Notes: generated by a model not told the origin, from the sequence alone. Positions 1 to 6,944 are shown, numbered from the stretch's first letter. The stretch is 28,900 nt of DNA from CAYUBI01 sp964443005 (GCA_964443005.1 CAYUBI010000016.1:1-28900), one strand, 5' to 3'. A program made the numbers and translations.

Positions 1-60
1 CGAAAAAGGGAAATAGTAGTAAAAACAGCTATAAGTAAAATTGCATATTTTTTTAAACAT
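1..60 (-). pseudogene. 5' end of a secreted-protein gene at the window edge, apparently frameshifted
   Basis: Reading leftward from an ATG at 60-58, a run of seven A (T7 at 48-54 on the given strand) puts the frame out of phase. With one base fewer in that run the translation becomes MFKKYAILLIAVFTTISLF, a typical Sec signal peptide (two Lys, then a long hydrophobic core). The unshifted frame gives a non-hydrophobic peptide, and the hydrophobic frame has no ATG, GTG or TTG of its own before an upstream stop. The rest of the gene lies outside the window. It could be a real frameshift, a homopolymer assembly error or chance. Confidence 0.3.
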
Positions 61-133
61 TTCCTTTTGATTATAAGGCTGGCTTGTGATATTTAGATTA
101 AGAAAAAGCTAAGAATTGATTAAATCGTTGGGC

Positions 134-145
134 AGGTAATTACCT
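134..145. promoter_or_regulatory. 12-bp perfect palindrome, possible operator
   Basis: AGGTAATTACCT is a perfect 12-bp palindrome about 50 bases before the signal peptidase ATG. It lies between that gene and the divergent edge gene, where an operator would be expected. No regulator is identified, and a palindrome of this length can occur by chance. Confidence 0.25.
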
Positions 146-193
146 AATTGCATTTCATTGTTTAAACAGCCAAAGTATACTACACTTTTTGAT

Positions 194-706
194 ATGTATA
201 TTATTTTTCGTATATTATTGTTGGAAATTGGCTTGCTAGTAGCTTTTTCGTCAATTGCTTTGTGCGAACAACAGTGCATTTATCACGAAGTGATTAAAAC
301 AGTTCGTGGAGATTCGATGGTTCCGCTTTATTCCAATGGTCAGGACGTGACATTGATTGAGAATTATTACTGTGATCACACCCCACAAATGGGGGATATC
401 ATTGCTTATCAGCAGACTAACGTAAACAACCCGCTAATCAAAATAGTGAGGGCAACGCCAGTTGATATGCTTCATATTTCTGCAAATTTTCTTGTGATTA
501 ATGGGGTTGTTATGGCAAACTCTGTGGGAACACCCTATACGTTTAGTTCCCCCGAGTTAAACATGATTCAGCTGTATATTACTGGCGGACATTTACCGCC
601 TTATGCTTATTTCATCTTTGGCGATAATACCGGAAACGGTAAAGATTCGCGCAAATTTGGTGCAGTTTCGTTATCTAGCTTGATTGGGAAATTTTCGACT
701 AAGTAG
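194..706 (+). CDS. lepB: Type I signal peptidase (S26 family), small form
   Basis: This is a membrane serine protease that would remove signal peptides from exported proteins. Box B is present as RGDSM with the catalytic Ser, and the general-base Lys is in LIKIVRATP (normally KRVxGxPGD). The C-terminal boxes GDNTGNGKDSRKFGAV and LIGK are clear. The N-terminus from ATG 194 (MYIIFRILLLEIGLLVAF) is a single membrane anchor. An in-frame TTG at 158 would add 12 residues; neither start has a good ribosome binding site. At about 170 residues it is shorter than E. coli LepB. The core around Lys and the NGVVMANSVG stretch also recall TraF-type S26 peptidases, so a specialised substrate is possible. 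It is not in an obvious operon with the next gene. Confidence 0.82.
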   Translation: MYIIFRILLLEIGLLVAFSSIALCEQQCIYHEVIKTVRGDSMVPLYSNGQDVTLIENYYCDHTPQMGDIIAYQQTNVNNPLIKIVRATPVDMLHISANFLVINGVVMANSVGTPYTFSSPELNMIQLYITGGHLPPYAYFIFGDNTGNGKDSRKFGAVSLSSLIGKFSTK

Positions 707-768
707 TTAGCCTGTTATGTGTATTTATGCATGGAAAAATGCCTTCGCATTATGTTATACTCAATAGT

Positions 769-1074
769 ATGCTGCAACAGAATGATATTATTGATTTTAT
801 TGCGAAAAATAAGCAGGAATTAACGAGTAAATTTCATGTTGAAAAAATTGGAATTTTTGGTTCTTTTGCCCGGAATGAACAACGTGATGATAGTGATATT
901 GATTTTATCGTTGAATTTCAAGAAGGTACGCCTCATATTTTTGATTTAAAACAGACATTACGCAGTTATTTGAAAAATCAATTCAAGAGAGATATTGATT
1001 TAGCAAATAGTAAGTATTTAAAATTTTATGTAAAAGATCTTATTTTGAAAGAAACTCACTATGTCTGGTCGTGA
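769..1074 (+). CDS. mntA: MntA-type minimal nucleotidyltransferase, antitoxin of a HEPN/MNT pair
   Basis: This is a DNA-polymerase-beta-fold minimal nucleotidyltransferase. The signature GSX10DXD is complete (GSFARNEQRDDSDID), giving the Ser/Gly loop and two metal-binding Asp. In characterised HepT/MntA pairs this enzyme adds AMP groups to a tyrosine of the HEPN toxin and so neutralises it. The start at 769 (MLQQNDIIDFIAKNK) fits the usual family N-terminus; an in-frame ATG at 727 would add 14 residues. No clear ribosome binding site is seen at either. The 3' end overlaps the HEPN gene by 14 bases, so the two are translationally coupled and form one toxin-antitoxin unit. Confidence 0.82.
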   Translation: MLQQNDIIDFIAKNKQELTSKFHVEKIGIFGSFARNEQRDDSDIDFIVEFQEGTPHIFDLKQTLRSYLKNQFKRDIDLANSKYLKFYVKDLILKETHYVWS

Positions 1075-1390
1075 TGGACTTCATCTCCAAGGCGCAATAG
1101 AAGCAATTGAGAAGGTAATTGACTTCACGAAGAATTATCATAGCCCAACTGAATTTTATGCAGATGTTAAGGGTTTTGATGCCACATTGATGAATTTTGT
1201 TGTTTTAGGGGAAATGGTTTCAAAATTGACAGATCAATTCAGAGAAGACTATGCCTATATCCCTTGGTTTGATATAAAGGCGTTTCGCAATATTGTTGCT
1301 TACGATTATTTTGGAGTTGATGCAGATGAGGTATGGAATATTATTGTTGAGAAACTTCCTGAATTAAAAAGCCAATTGGAAAAAATTTAG
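1061..1390 (+). CDS. hepT: HepT-like HEPN protein (DUF86) with substituted catalytic His
   Basis: This is the HEPN partner of the preceding nucleotidyltransferase, 109 residues, all-alpha. HepT toxins are RNases with an Rx4HxY motif (R and H catalytic, Y the AMPylation target). Here the motif reads RNIVAYDYFGVD: R76 and the target Y83 are kept, but the catalytic His is Tyr81 (codon TAC at 1301-1303; CAC would give His). The fold and the FGVD tail are otherwise normal. The protein is therefore probably RNase-dead or strongly weakened, although the pair remains intact. Its stop overlaps the stop of the convergent ferredoxin gene by a few bases (TTAG at 1387-1390). Confidence 0.78.
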   Translation: MSGRDGLHLQGAIEAIEKVIDFTKNYHSPTEFYADVKGFDATLMNFVVLGEMVSKLTDQFREDYAYIPWFDIKAFRNIVAYDYFGVDADEVWNIIVEKLPELKSQLEKI

Positions 1391-2091
1391 TTTCTTTCTG
1401 CTTTGATCTCTCCTTGGATTCCAATAACTACTTCTAAAAATGGAAACCGTTTGCCTGATTGGTTGATTGCTTCCTGAACCAGGTGAGTAAGTCCGGTACA
1501 GCAGGGTACTTCCATGCGTACAACAGTAATAGAAGCAGGTTGGCTTTCTTGAAAAAGGGTGATGAGTTTTTCTGCATACCCTTTGTGATCATCGAGTTTT
1601 GGACACGCAATGATCAATTTTTTCCCTTTAAGAAAGTCGGTATGAAATGTGCTGAATGAAAACGCTGTGCAATCTGCAGCAATCACCAGATTCGCGTATT
1701 TAAAATGGGGCGATGTGGGTTGGATTAAATGAAGCTGAATTGGCCAGTGAGTTAGCGCACTAGGGACAGGTTGAGTCGTTGCAGTAATGTGAGACGATGT
1801 TGGCTGTGCAAAATCCCGTGTTGCAGATCCCGTGCAACCACAAGGCGCCTCGTTAGGTTTTTGGTTAAGCGCTGCAGCTTCATCAAAGACAACAGTTTCT
1901 TTTTCAATGATGTGCAAAGCATCCTGAGGGCAATGTCCGATGCAGGCGCCAAGGCCATCACAAAACGCATCATTAACGACTGTTGCTTTGCCATTAATGA
2001 TTTGAATAGCGCCTTCTTTGCAGGAAGTGACACAGGCGCCACACCCATCACAGCGATTTTCGTTAATTTCGATCATCTTTCGTTTTACCAT
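1387..2091 (-). CDS. Ferredoxin-domain electron-transfer protein with a C-terminal Cys-rich domain
   Basis: This belongs to a 4Fe-4S family common in anaerobes. The N-terminal 60 residues are a bacterial-type ferredoxin. Cluster 1 is complete (CDGCGACVTSC, Cys14/17/20/24). Cluster 2 is CDGLGACIGHC, with Leu47 where the second Cys should be; this CDGLGAC form is, to my knowledge, usual in the family. A CGCTGS motif follows near residue 84. The C-terminal half has AADC, IACPKLDD and VPCCTG motifs, probably another metal or partner site. The start is chosen at 2091 because GAGGAAG lies about 7 bases upstream. The redox partner is not evident, but soluble ferredoxin-like carriers fit an anaerobic lifestyle. 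Confidence 0.75.
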   Translation of the reverse strand: MVKRKMIEINENRCDGCGACVTSCKEGAIQIINGKATVVNDAFCDGLGACIGHCPQDALHIIEKETVVFDEAAALNQKPNEAPCGCTGSATRDFAQPTSSHITATTQPVPSALTHWPIQLHLIQPTSPHFKYANLVIAADCTAFSFSTFHTDFLKGKKLIIACPKLDDHKGYAEKLITLFQESQPASITVVRMEVPCCTGLTHLVQEAINQSGKRFPFLEVVIGIQGEIKAERN

Positions 2092-2136
2092 TTTATTTCT
2101 TCCTCAGCCTTAGTTTCTATGATACGCGAGTCGGTT

Positions 2137-2526
2137 TTACCAGATAATAGGAACAAGTTTTGATATCGTAATTTTTTCATCTTTAGTGATTAATGCATCG
2201 GCTTCAAAATAAAGTGCTGTTGCAACAATTAATTTGTCATGCATTTCTAATTCGTTATCAATATTATCTGCTGTTTTAAGTATGTCCAACTCTAATCCAG
2301 TGATATTGAAATTTTCTAGATTTTCCATTTGTTTAATCGTTTCTTTAAATGAGACTGGAATTTTTTTCCGTTTTCCCAAATACAAAATTTCTGCAAGGAC
2401 TATCGTAGGCACGATTATTAATCCATCAAAAACCGTGTTTTCGATAGCGTTAAGTGCTGATGAACCGAGTCGTGAGTCGCCAGTAAAGTACCAAATTAGG
2501 GCATGTGTATCTATGACATAATTCAT
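2137..2526 (-). CDS. vapC: VapC-family PIN-domain toxin (ribonuclease)
   Basis: This is a PIN-domain endoribonuclease of 129 residues, the usual VapC size. The four acidic metal-binding residues are visible: D6 (VIDTHALIW), E46 (VLAEI), D97 (MHDKLIVATA) and D116 (LITKDEKI). VapC toxins cleave tRNA or rRNA when freed from their antitoxin. It lies 10 bases downstream of its antitoxin gene and has a G-rich Shine-Dalgarno (GGGGGG) just before the ATG. The catalytic set is complete, so it should be active. A 47-bp copy of its 3' end is found as a relic at 6898-6944. Confidence 0.88.
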   Translation of the reverse strand: MNYVIDTHALIWYFTGDSRLGSSALNAIENTVFDGLIIVPTIVLAEILYLGKRKKIPVSFKETIKQMENLENFNITGLELDILKTADNIDNELEMHDKLIVATALYFEADALITKDEKITISKLVPIIW

Positions 2527-2536
2527 GATTCCCCCC

Positions 2537-2755
2537 TTACCGATCGTACTTGAAAAGCGAGGATTTTGCTTCGTTCATGTCATCATCGGTGATAGTAACA
2601 TTTCCCCAAATTCCTTTTAACGATTTTCGTTTGGGTGAAGCAATAGCCGAATATTTGTAGTTTTCAAGTAAGGGATGAACAATTTGATATAAACGTCCCA
2701 TGGCTTGCTCGGGAAGAGAAAGAATTTCTTTTACAACAAGGTTTTTATAACTCAT
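2537..2755 (-). CDS. vapB: VapB-like antitoxin of the PIN toxin
   Basis: This 72-residue protein directly precedes vapC. The start at 2755 (MSYKNLVVKEIL) is fixed by an AGGAGG Shine-Dalgarno 6 bases upstream; an open frame extends much further upstream but has no signal. The C-terminal segment (SLKGIWGNVTITDDDMNEAK) is of the type seen in small antitoxins partnered with PIN toxins, with the GIW...ITDDD stretch expected to wrap the toxin. The N-terminal half would hold the DNA-binding or dimerisation part. It likely represses its own promoter together with VapC. Confidence 0.8.
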   Translation of the reverse strand: MSYKNLVVKEILSLPEQAMGRLYQIVHPLLENYKYSAIASPKRKSLKGIWGNVTITDDDMNEAKSSLFKYDR

Positions 2756-2776
2756 TTTTGGCCTCCTAATAAGCAT

Positions 2777-2805
2777 ATAATGACGCATTCTGCTTCCAAC
2801 GTCAA
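2777..2805 (-). promoter_or_regulatory. vapBC promoter with possible autoregulatory operator
   Basis: On the minus strand a -35 box TTGACG (2805-2800) is followed after 17 bases by CATTAT (2782-2777), just ahead of the vapB Shine-Dalgarno. The arms TGACG and CGTCA form an inverted repeat (2781-2804) spanning the -35/-10 spacer, a natural site for VapB-VapC repression. The assignment rests on consensus match and position only. Confidence 0.5.
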
Positions 2806-2825
2806 ATGGAGGGGGAAGGGGTGGG

Positions 2826-3434
2826 TTACTTGTAGCACCATTGCTCACACGTGACATAGTAATCAGCGTTAAATTTCGAACCGTATATGTATGAGACCGT
2901 GGTCCATTGTCCTGGATTAAAGCCACTGTAGCTCGTTGGATTATCCTGTGCGTTCCACAATCCTCCATTTCGTGGACACCCGGTGCCTTTGTCGGTTTCG
3001 CCGCTATCGAAGGAGGCGGGGATGCAGCTGGTGTGGACTTCGCAGGTCGCGCGATAGCATCCATGCCAGCCATTCATGGCTTCCAGGCGCTCAATAATTG
3101 ACCCGTCTGCATTCGCAGTCACGAGATTGGTGCTGACACCATTATTGGCATTGTTGGCATTGTTGGCACCAAGAATCGCGTTGACTCCACGCCAGGTCGT
3201 TCCGTCACAGTATTCCATAACCATATTGGTTGTGCTACACCGTACTTGATTGGTTAGCGCCGCGCTACAGCTGGCAGTGGGAGGTAGGGTGAAAAGCACG
3301 GGAGCTAGTCCATCGATCTTATCTCGAATGGCTTTAAGGCTGTTGTTCGCAGATACAAATCCAGCCCCCTTGATGTCCGTGGTGGTTAGCAGAAATAGAC
3401 TCCCCAAAAGAAAAGGTTTTAACTTTTTTATCAT
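2826..3434 (-). CDS. Secreted Cys-rich protein, function unknown
   Basis: This 202-residue protein has a Sec signal peptide (MIKKLKPFLLGSLFLLTTT, cut probably near residue 24). After a Leu/Ala-rich segment comes a CDGTTWRGV motif of the kind that ends fibre-like or phage-tail-like surface proteins, then an (ANN)3 repeat, then a domain with about nine Cys, likely disulfide-bonded outside the cytoplasm. The start at 3434 is chosen because the signal peptide begins there and it lies 10 bases past the stop of the upstream gene; no strong ribosome binding site is seen. It is the last gene of the four-gene envelope operon. Its style resembles the large protein at the right end of the window. I do not recognise a family. 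Confidence 0.62.
   Translation of the reverse strand: MIKKLKPFLLGSLFLLTTTDIKGAGFVSANNSLKAIRDKIDGLAPVLFTLPPTASCSAALTNQVRCSTTNMVMEYCDGTTWRGVNAILGANNANNANNGVSTNLVTANADGSIIERLEAMNGWHGCYRATCEVHTSCIPASFDSGETDKGTGCPRNGGLWNAQDNPTSYSGFNPGQWTTVSYIYGSKFNADYYVTCEQWCYK
3141..3167 (-). repeat. Three 9-nt repeats encoding (Ala-Asn-Asn)3
   Basis: Three in-frame copies of GCCAACAAT (the last with AAT for AAC) on the minus strand encode ANNANNANN within the secreted Cys-rich protein. They probably form a flexible linker. Short repeats of this type can change copy number by slippage without breaking the frame. Confidence 0.75.
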
Positions 3435-3439
3435 TAGGA

Positions 3440-3469
3440 TGAGATTACAACGGTGGCTTTGTAATCTCA
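3440..3469 (-). promoter_or_regulatory. Perfect 11-bp hairpin at an operon junction
   Basis: TGAGATTACAA and TTGTAATCTCA form a perfect 11-bp stem around an 8-base loop. The hairpin covers the last codons and the stop of the DUF4380 gene and ends just before the start of the secreted Cys-rich protein. There is no U-tract, so it is more likely an mRNA-processing or partial-attenuation element inside the operon than a full terminator. Confidence 0.5.
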
Positions 3470-4350
3470 AGGGTCTCGACAACGCTTACGGATTCATTGG
3501 GTTCAAGAGCCGTTAGTGGTGACAGCAGTTCGCCTTCGAAATACTTTCCAGGGGAAAAGTATAATTCCACAGGGTTAGTTCCGTTTCCATGGGGAAATCG
3601 CATACCGGGTTCAATGGTGATATTAAATTGATGGCTGACTCGAAAGTCACCTAAAGTATAGGTGTAGGCGGCTTTAGAACTTTTTACGCCAAATTTTACT
3701 TCCCCTTGCGTAATGCGAGCAGTGTCAATGAGTAGCGTGTGATCCTTGATGGAAATAATGCTATCGTTGATGAGTTCGTCCAACGAATACCCTGTAAAAT
3801 TCGGATAAACATCAATTGCTTCATAGATGTTGTTTACATCTATGGGAACTGAGAGAATCCCTCCGGGAATATACTGGAAAACTCGCCAAATTGACATGTT
3901 AGGTGTTTTTGTGGTATTTGAATTCTGCAGTTTAAGTAGGTTTTCTAGGTTTATTGGTTGTATGTTTTGAACGAGAATTTTTTGGCTTAGCTTCGTTCCC
4001 TTAAACAGTTGCGAAGAGCGAAGTTGAACTTCGTTTGATTTTTGTTCTATGACGTGCCAAGGGCCCTCCATGCTTGGGGGAGGGGGCCAACCCCACAAGG
4101 CTTGTGGCGCAACCCAGAAGACACCACCTCCGGCATTGGTATAGCCATCATTTTTGTCGAAGATTGATAGCTGTCCTTCTACAGCATGATTGCGATAAAA
4201 CAGGGGTGCAGCTGCGTTTAGTGAATTGATAATTAGCCGGCCTCCGGCCTCAGGAACGATTTGAACGTTGAAATGAGTGGAGGTAGCAATGGGAATGGGG
4301 TTCCATTTATTAGAAAGAATAACTAATCCCTGTGTAGACTCCAGTGTCAT
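3445..4350 (-). CDS. DUF4380-like protein with a galactose-mutarotase-type fold
   Basis: This 301-residue protein matches the DUF4380 pattern: VPEAGGRLI near residue 33, then FWVAPQALWGWPPPPSMEGPW around 78-98, and a beta-rich remainder. The related aldose-epimerase fold binds sugars, so a role in binding or modifying an envelope carbohydrate is likely but not shown. From ATG 4350 it has no signal peptide and overlaps the upstream gene by 41 bases; a later start would shorten the overlap. The position between a barrel-like protein and secreted proteins suggests envelope work, which makes the lack of a visible export signal odd. Confidence 0.62.
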   Translation of the reverse strand: MTLESTQGLVILSNKWNPIPIATSTHFNVQIVPEAGGRLIINSLNAAAPLFYRNHAVEGQLSIFDKNDGYTNAGGGVFWVAPQALWGWPPPPSMEGPWHVIEQKSNEVQLRSSQLFKGTKLSQKILVQNIQPINLENLLKLQNSNTTKTPNMSIWRVFQYIPGGILSVPIDVNNIYEAIDVYPNFTGYSLDELINDSIISIKDHTLLIDTARITQGEVKFGVKSSKAAYTYTLGDFRVSHQFNITIEPGMRFPHGNGTNPVELYFSPGKYFEGELLSPLTALEPNESVSVVETLEITKPPL

Positions 4351-5077
4351 ATCCGGCAGCTAAAGCGAGATTTGCAGATCCTGAGATAAATGATAAAAAT
4401 GCTAAGGAAGTTGAAATTCGGCCAGCTAGTTCGATGTGTAAATCTTCTGATAGATTAAGCATCCATCCAATTTTATTCCCAATTGAAAAACAAAATAAAA
4501 GAGATTCTGTTTGATTGTTCCCTAAAATGGACAGGCCTGCTTCTGGAGCAAAAAAAAGCCCATTGGGAATTGAATTTGTTTTAGAAAAACAATAATATAA
4601 TGTAGTTCTTAGTCCCAAAAGAGACATTCGGTCAACAGTGAGAAGTCCTTTTCCTGTTAAAAATGTTTGGAGGGAGCTGAAAGGGACTTCACCGATTGTA
4701 AAATCAATGGCCATGCTTCCAATGTTATAAAAAGGAAGTCCAAAAAAATAGACTGCATTTTCTTCAATATGCCTTCCAAAAAGAAAAATTGAATGGACAT
4801 TATTTTTGGGAATTATTCCAATTGTTTGATTTGGTAAATAGTTCGCATATCCAAGGGTCCAGTGAGGTTTTTGTATTGTTTTTTCGCTGAGTGAACTGGC
4901 ATTGTTAGTTGGGGTACTTGTTCCCATAGATGATGGTTTCTTTGTTGTTTGGTTCAGAGCGGCTTCGTTTTGATAACGAATGAATTTTTCATTGATGGAT
5001 TCTGCTGAAAAGGCTAGTGCTGTGATAGAAAAAAGACTCAGAATAAGTAAACGCATGAAAAATAGGTTAGCGTTCAT
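4310..5077 (-). CDS. Putative outer-membrane beta-barrel protein
   Basis: This 255-residue protein has an N-terminal signal peptide (core FFMRLLILSLFSITALAFS, cut near AES), a Thr/Ser/Asn-rich linker to about residue 65, and then alternating hydrophobic/polar segments consistent with beta strands. It ends in YTGISYSF; a terminal aromatic residue is the usual barrel-assembly signal. I infer an outer-membrane protein; no family is recognised. Its start overlaps the stop of the upstream lipoprotein gene as ATGA, so they are translationally coupled. Confidence 0.55.
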   Translation of the reverse strand: MNANLFFMRLLILSLFSITALAFSAESINEKFIRYQNEAALNQTTKKPSSMGTSTPTNNASSLSEKTIQKPHWTLGYANYLPNQTIGIIPKNNVHSIFLFGRHIEENAVYFFGLPFYNIGSMAIDFTIGEVPFSSLQTFLTGKGLLTVDRMSLLGLRTTLYYCFSKTNSIPNGLFFAPEAGLSILGNNQTESLLFCFSIGNKIGWMLNLSEDLHIELAGRISTSLAFLSFISGSANLALAAGYDTGVYTGISYSF

Positions 5078-5829
5078 TTGTCGACTTCAATCACTGCTTT
5101 TTTTAATTCGTCTAAGAAAATAGTGGCAGCAACTTGATACGCATTTTGTCTGTAATCTGAAAGACAAAATGTCATAGGAGCATTTTGAAGATTTAACAAT
5201 ACTTTATCATTATCAATCCATATTTGTTGGTTATTAATTAGGTCTCCGTTTTTATTTATTACTTTTAATTGCGCAGTTAAGGATATTCGTTCTTTGTCAG
5301 GAGCAAAAGGCAGTTGTAATATTTCTCGGAAAAGATGATCACGGTAATAAAGTGTGATTGACATTAAGGCATCCACACCTAGACTGTCGCATAATTGTTG
5401 AATGTTTTTCTTGTTGTTGATGTCAATGAGTCGATAGGGTGGAGGCGAATATAAGTAGATGTAGTTGGAATCTGTTATTTCTGTAGCAGATTGATATTCT
5501 GTAGTCTGATAGAAACTATCAATTAATTGTATATTTTCTCCGAGATTATTTTTTGCAAAAATCATTATTTGCTCAAAAAGTGAGAAAATAAATAATTTTT
5601 CATCTGTTGTTAATCGATCTTTGGTTAAATCTGGCGGAGGCGCCAGTGCCATGGACTGAATCGCAGATGTGAAGGAAGTTTGATTGGTAAGTGATAGCCT
5701 AATATCAAAATTTGCGTTAACAACCGCAATTTTTTTAGCATGAATTGTCATCCCTGGTTTGCATCCGCTTAACGCAAACACTAGGATTAAACACACACAA
5801 ATTCCAAAATATTTTTGTCCGATTATCAA
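5074..5829 (-). CDS. Putative lipoprotein, first gene of the envelope operon
   Basis: This 251-residue protein has a lipoprotein signal peptide with lipobox ALSGC (Cys23). The mature part has no recognised domain; it contains an FDIRLSLTNQT segment near residue 40 and a YLYSPPPYRL motif near 125, and looks like a mixed alpha/beta domain anchored in a membrane. The start is TTG at 5829; no ATG is available before the signal peptide and the ribosome binding site is weak. It heads a run of four overlapping or nearly touching genes. A partner role with the barrel-like protein is likely from gene order but not proven. Confidence 0.6.
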   Translation of the reverse strand: MIIGQKYFGICVCLILVFALSGCKPGMTIHAKKIAVVNANFDIRLSLTNQTSFTSAIQSMALAPPPDLTKDRLTTDEKLFIFSLFEQIMIFAKNNLGENIQLIDSFYQTTEYQSATEITDSNYIYLYSPPPYRLIDINNKKNIQQLCDSLGVDALMSITLYYRDHLFREILQLPFAPDKERISLTAQLKVINKNGDLINNQQIWIDNDKVLLNLQNAPMTFCLSDYRQNAYQVAATIFLDELKKAVIEVDK

Positions 5830-5994
5830 ATTCGCTCACTTTATTATGATGATAGACTGTCTGATATCTAAAATTTTAAATTAAAAAATCCGACAGAACG
5901 TAAGTATAAGGTTTAGATTAATGTTATGCAATAATTATTTAAATATTTTTCAAATTAGGTTAATTTTTATATTATACATCAAAAAAATAGTGCA

Positions 5995-6003
5995 TGATAT
6001 AAT
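5995..6003 (+). promoter_or_regulatory. Extended -10 promoter (TGATATAAT)
   Basis: TGATATAAT gives a perfect -10 (5998-6003) with the TG extension, which can replace a good -35; none is seen. Transcription would start near 6010, about 45 bases before the start at 6055. The same 9-mer precedes the methyltransferase gene at 9461-9469. Confidence 0.55.
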
Positions 6004-6054
6004 AGACCTTGCTTGTAATTGAATGAAAAGTATATTTAAAGAATGAGGTTTTTA

Positions 6055-6830
6055 ATGGATAACGAATTAAGGGAATTAGTAATGAGTTTGGGCGTTTCTC
6101 AAAAAGAGACAGACCGACAAATGCAAGAGACAGACCGAAGAATGCAAGAAACAGATCGACAAANNNNNNNNNNNNNNNNNNNNNNNNNNNNNNNNNNNNN
6201 NNNNNNNNNNNNNNNNNNNNNNNNNNNNNNNNNNNNNNNNNNNNNNNNNNNNNNNNNNNNNNNACAGACCGACAAATGCAAGAGACAGACCGAAGAATGC
6301 AAGAAACAGATCGACAAATGCAAGAGACAGATCAGCAGTTAAGCAGACTTAGTAAAGAAACGTGGCTGCAGTTAAAAGAACTGGGAAAACAAATTGGTGG
6401 ATTAGGAAACATGTTTGGTAATGTTACTGAAGGTTTGATGGTTGGATCATTGGAAGATATTATGCTAAACCATTTTCATTTAGATCATGTATTAAAAAAT
6501 GTGTATGCAGCTAAACAGAAAATGGAATTTGATATGGTTGCTTATGCAAACACGCGTATTAATGAAGTGATCATAACTGAAATTAAAACACAGCTTAGTT
6601 TATCTGCGATTGAGCAGGTGCAAAAACAGCTGAGTGTGTTTTTGACTGTGTTTCCTGAACACAAGAATAAAAAAATCTATGGAGCGATTGCTGCAATTGC
6701 AGATAAAAAAGAGCTTCGTCAGTCTGTATGGGATGCAGGTTTATATTATTTTTGTATGTCACAGGATGTTGTAAAAATGCATATACCTAAAAATTTCAAG
6801 CCAAAAGATTTTGGCAGTATAACTGGCTAA
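6055..6830 (+). CDS. DUF3782-like protein: coiled-coil repeats plus PD-(D/E)XK nuclease-like domain (contains assembly gap)
   Basis: The N-terminus (MDNELRELVMSLGVS) is followed by heptad repeats of the QETDRQM/QETDRRM type, predicted to be a coiled coil. Then comes a globular domain with KMEFDMVAY and VIITEIKTQL, which fits a PD-(D/E)XK core (Asp, then ExK). DUF3782 proteins share this plan, but their function is unknown; nucleic-acid binding or cutting is an inference. The start at 6055 is preferred because GAGG sits 6 bases upstream; ATG 6043 would overlap that site. The 100 N break the frame, but the sequences on both sides are in one frame if the gap is a whole number of 21-nt units or an overlap, so this is one gene. 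A decayed partial copy lies at 7252-7430. Confidence 0.72.
6104..6336 (+). repeat. 21-nt tandem repeats encoding QETDR heptads
   Basis: Units of 21 nt (7 residues, QETDRQM or QETDRRM) are repeated, with a higher-order period of three units (63 nt) since two Asp/Arg codon variants alternate. Three units are visible before the gap and four after it. The true copy number is unknown because of the gap. Confidence 0.85.
6164..6263. other. Assembly gap of 100 N inside the repeat array
   Basis: Exactly 100 N, the usual placeholder for a gap of unknown size. The 55 bases before it (6109-6163) are identical to the 55 after it (6264-6318), so the two contigs end in the same repeated sequence. The gap is caused by the tandem repeat and its length here has no meaning. 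Confidence 0.95.
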
Positions 6831-6897
6831 GAGGTTTTTTGTTTATATTTTGCGGGGAGTTTGGCTGGAGCGAAGTGAATCTTCGGTTTTTATATGA

Positions 6898-6944
6898 GCC
6901 GGTTTTTCCAAATAATAGGGACAAGTTTTGATATCGTAATTTTT
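6898..6944 (-). pseudogene. Relic of the vapC 3' end
   Basis: These 47 bases match the 3' end of vapC and its downstream flank (2130-2176) with four mismatches. On the minus strand the frame still reads KITISKLVPIIW, the vapC C-terminus. The rest of the gene is missing here. Confidence 0.8.

Noticed and set aside
2756..3073. An upstream extension of the vapB frame adding about 106 residues
   Set aside because: It runs antisense or out of frame over the secreted Cys-rich gene, is Pro/Ala-rich without family features, and the AGGAGG before ATG 2755 fixes the real start.
6109..6336. A CRISPR array
   Set aside because: The 21-nt units are directly adjacent with no unique spacers and stay in the reading frame of a protein.
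6043..6342. A separate short protein reading through the N gap with a Lys/Cys-rich tail
   Set aside because: The tail is the repeat array read out of frame because 100 N is not a multiple of three; it is an artefact of the placeholder.
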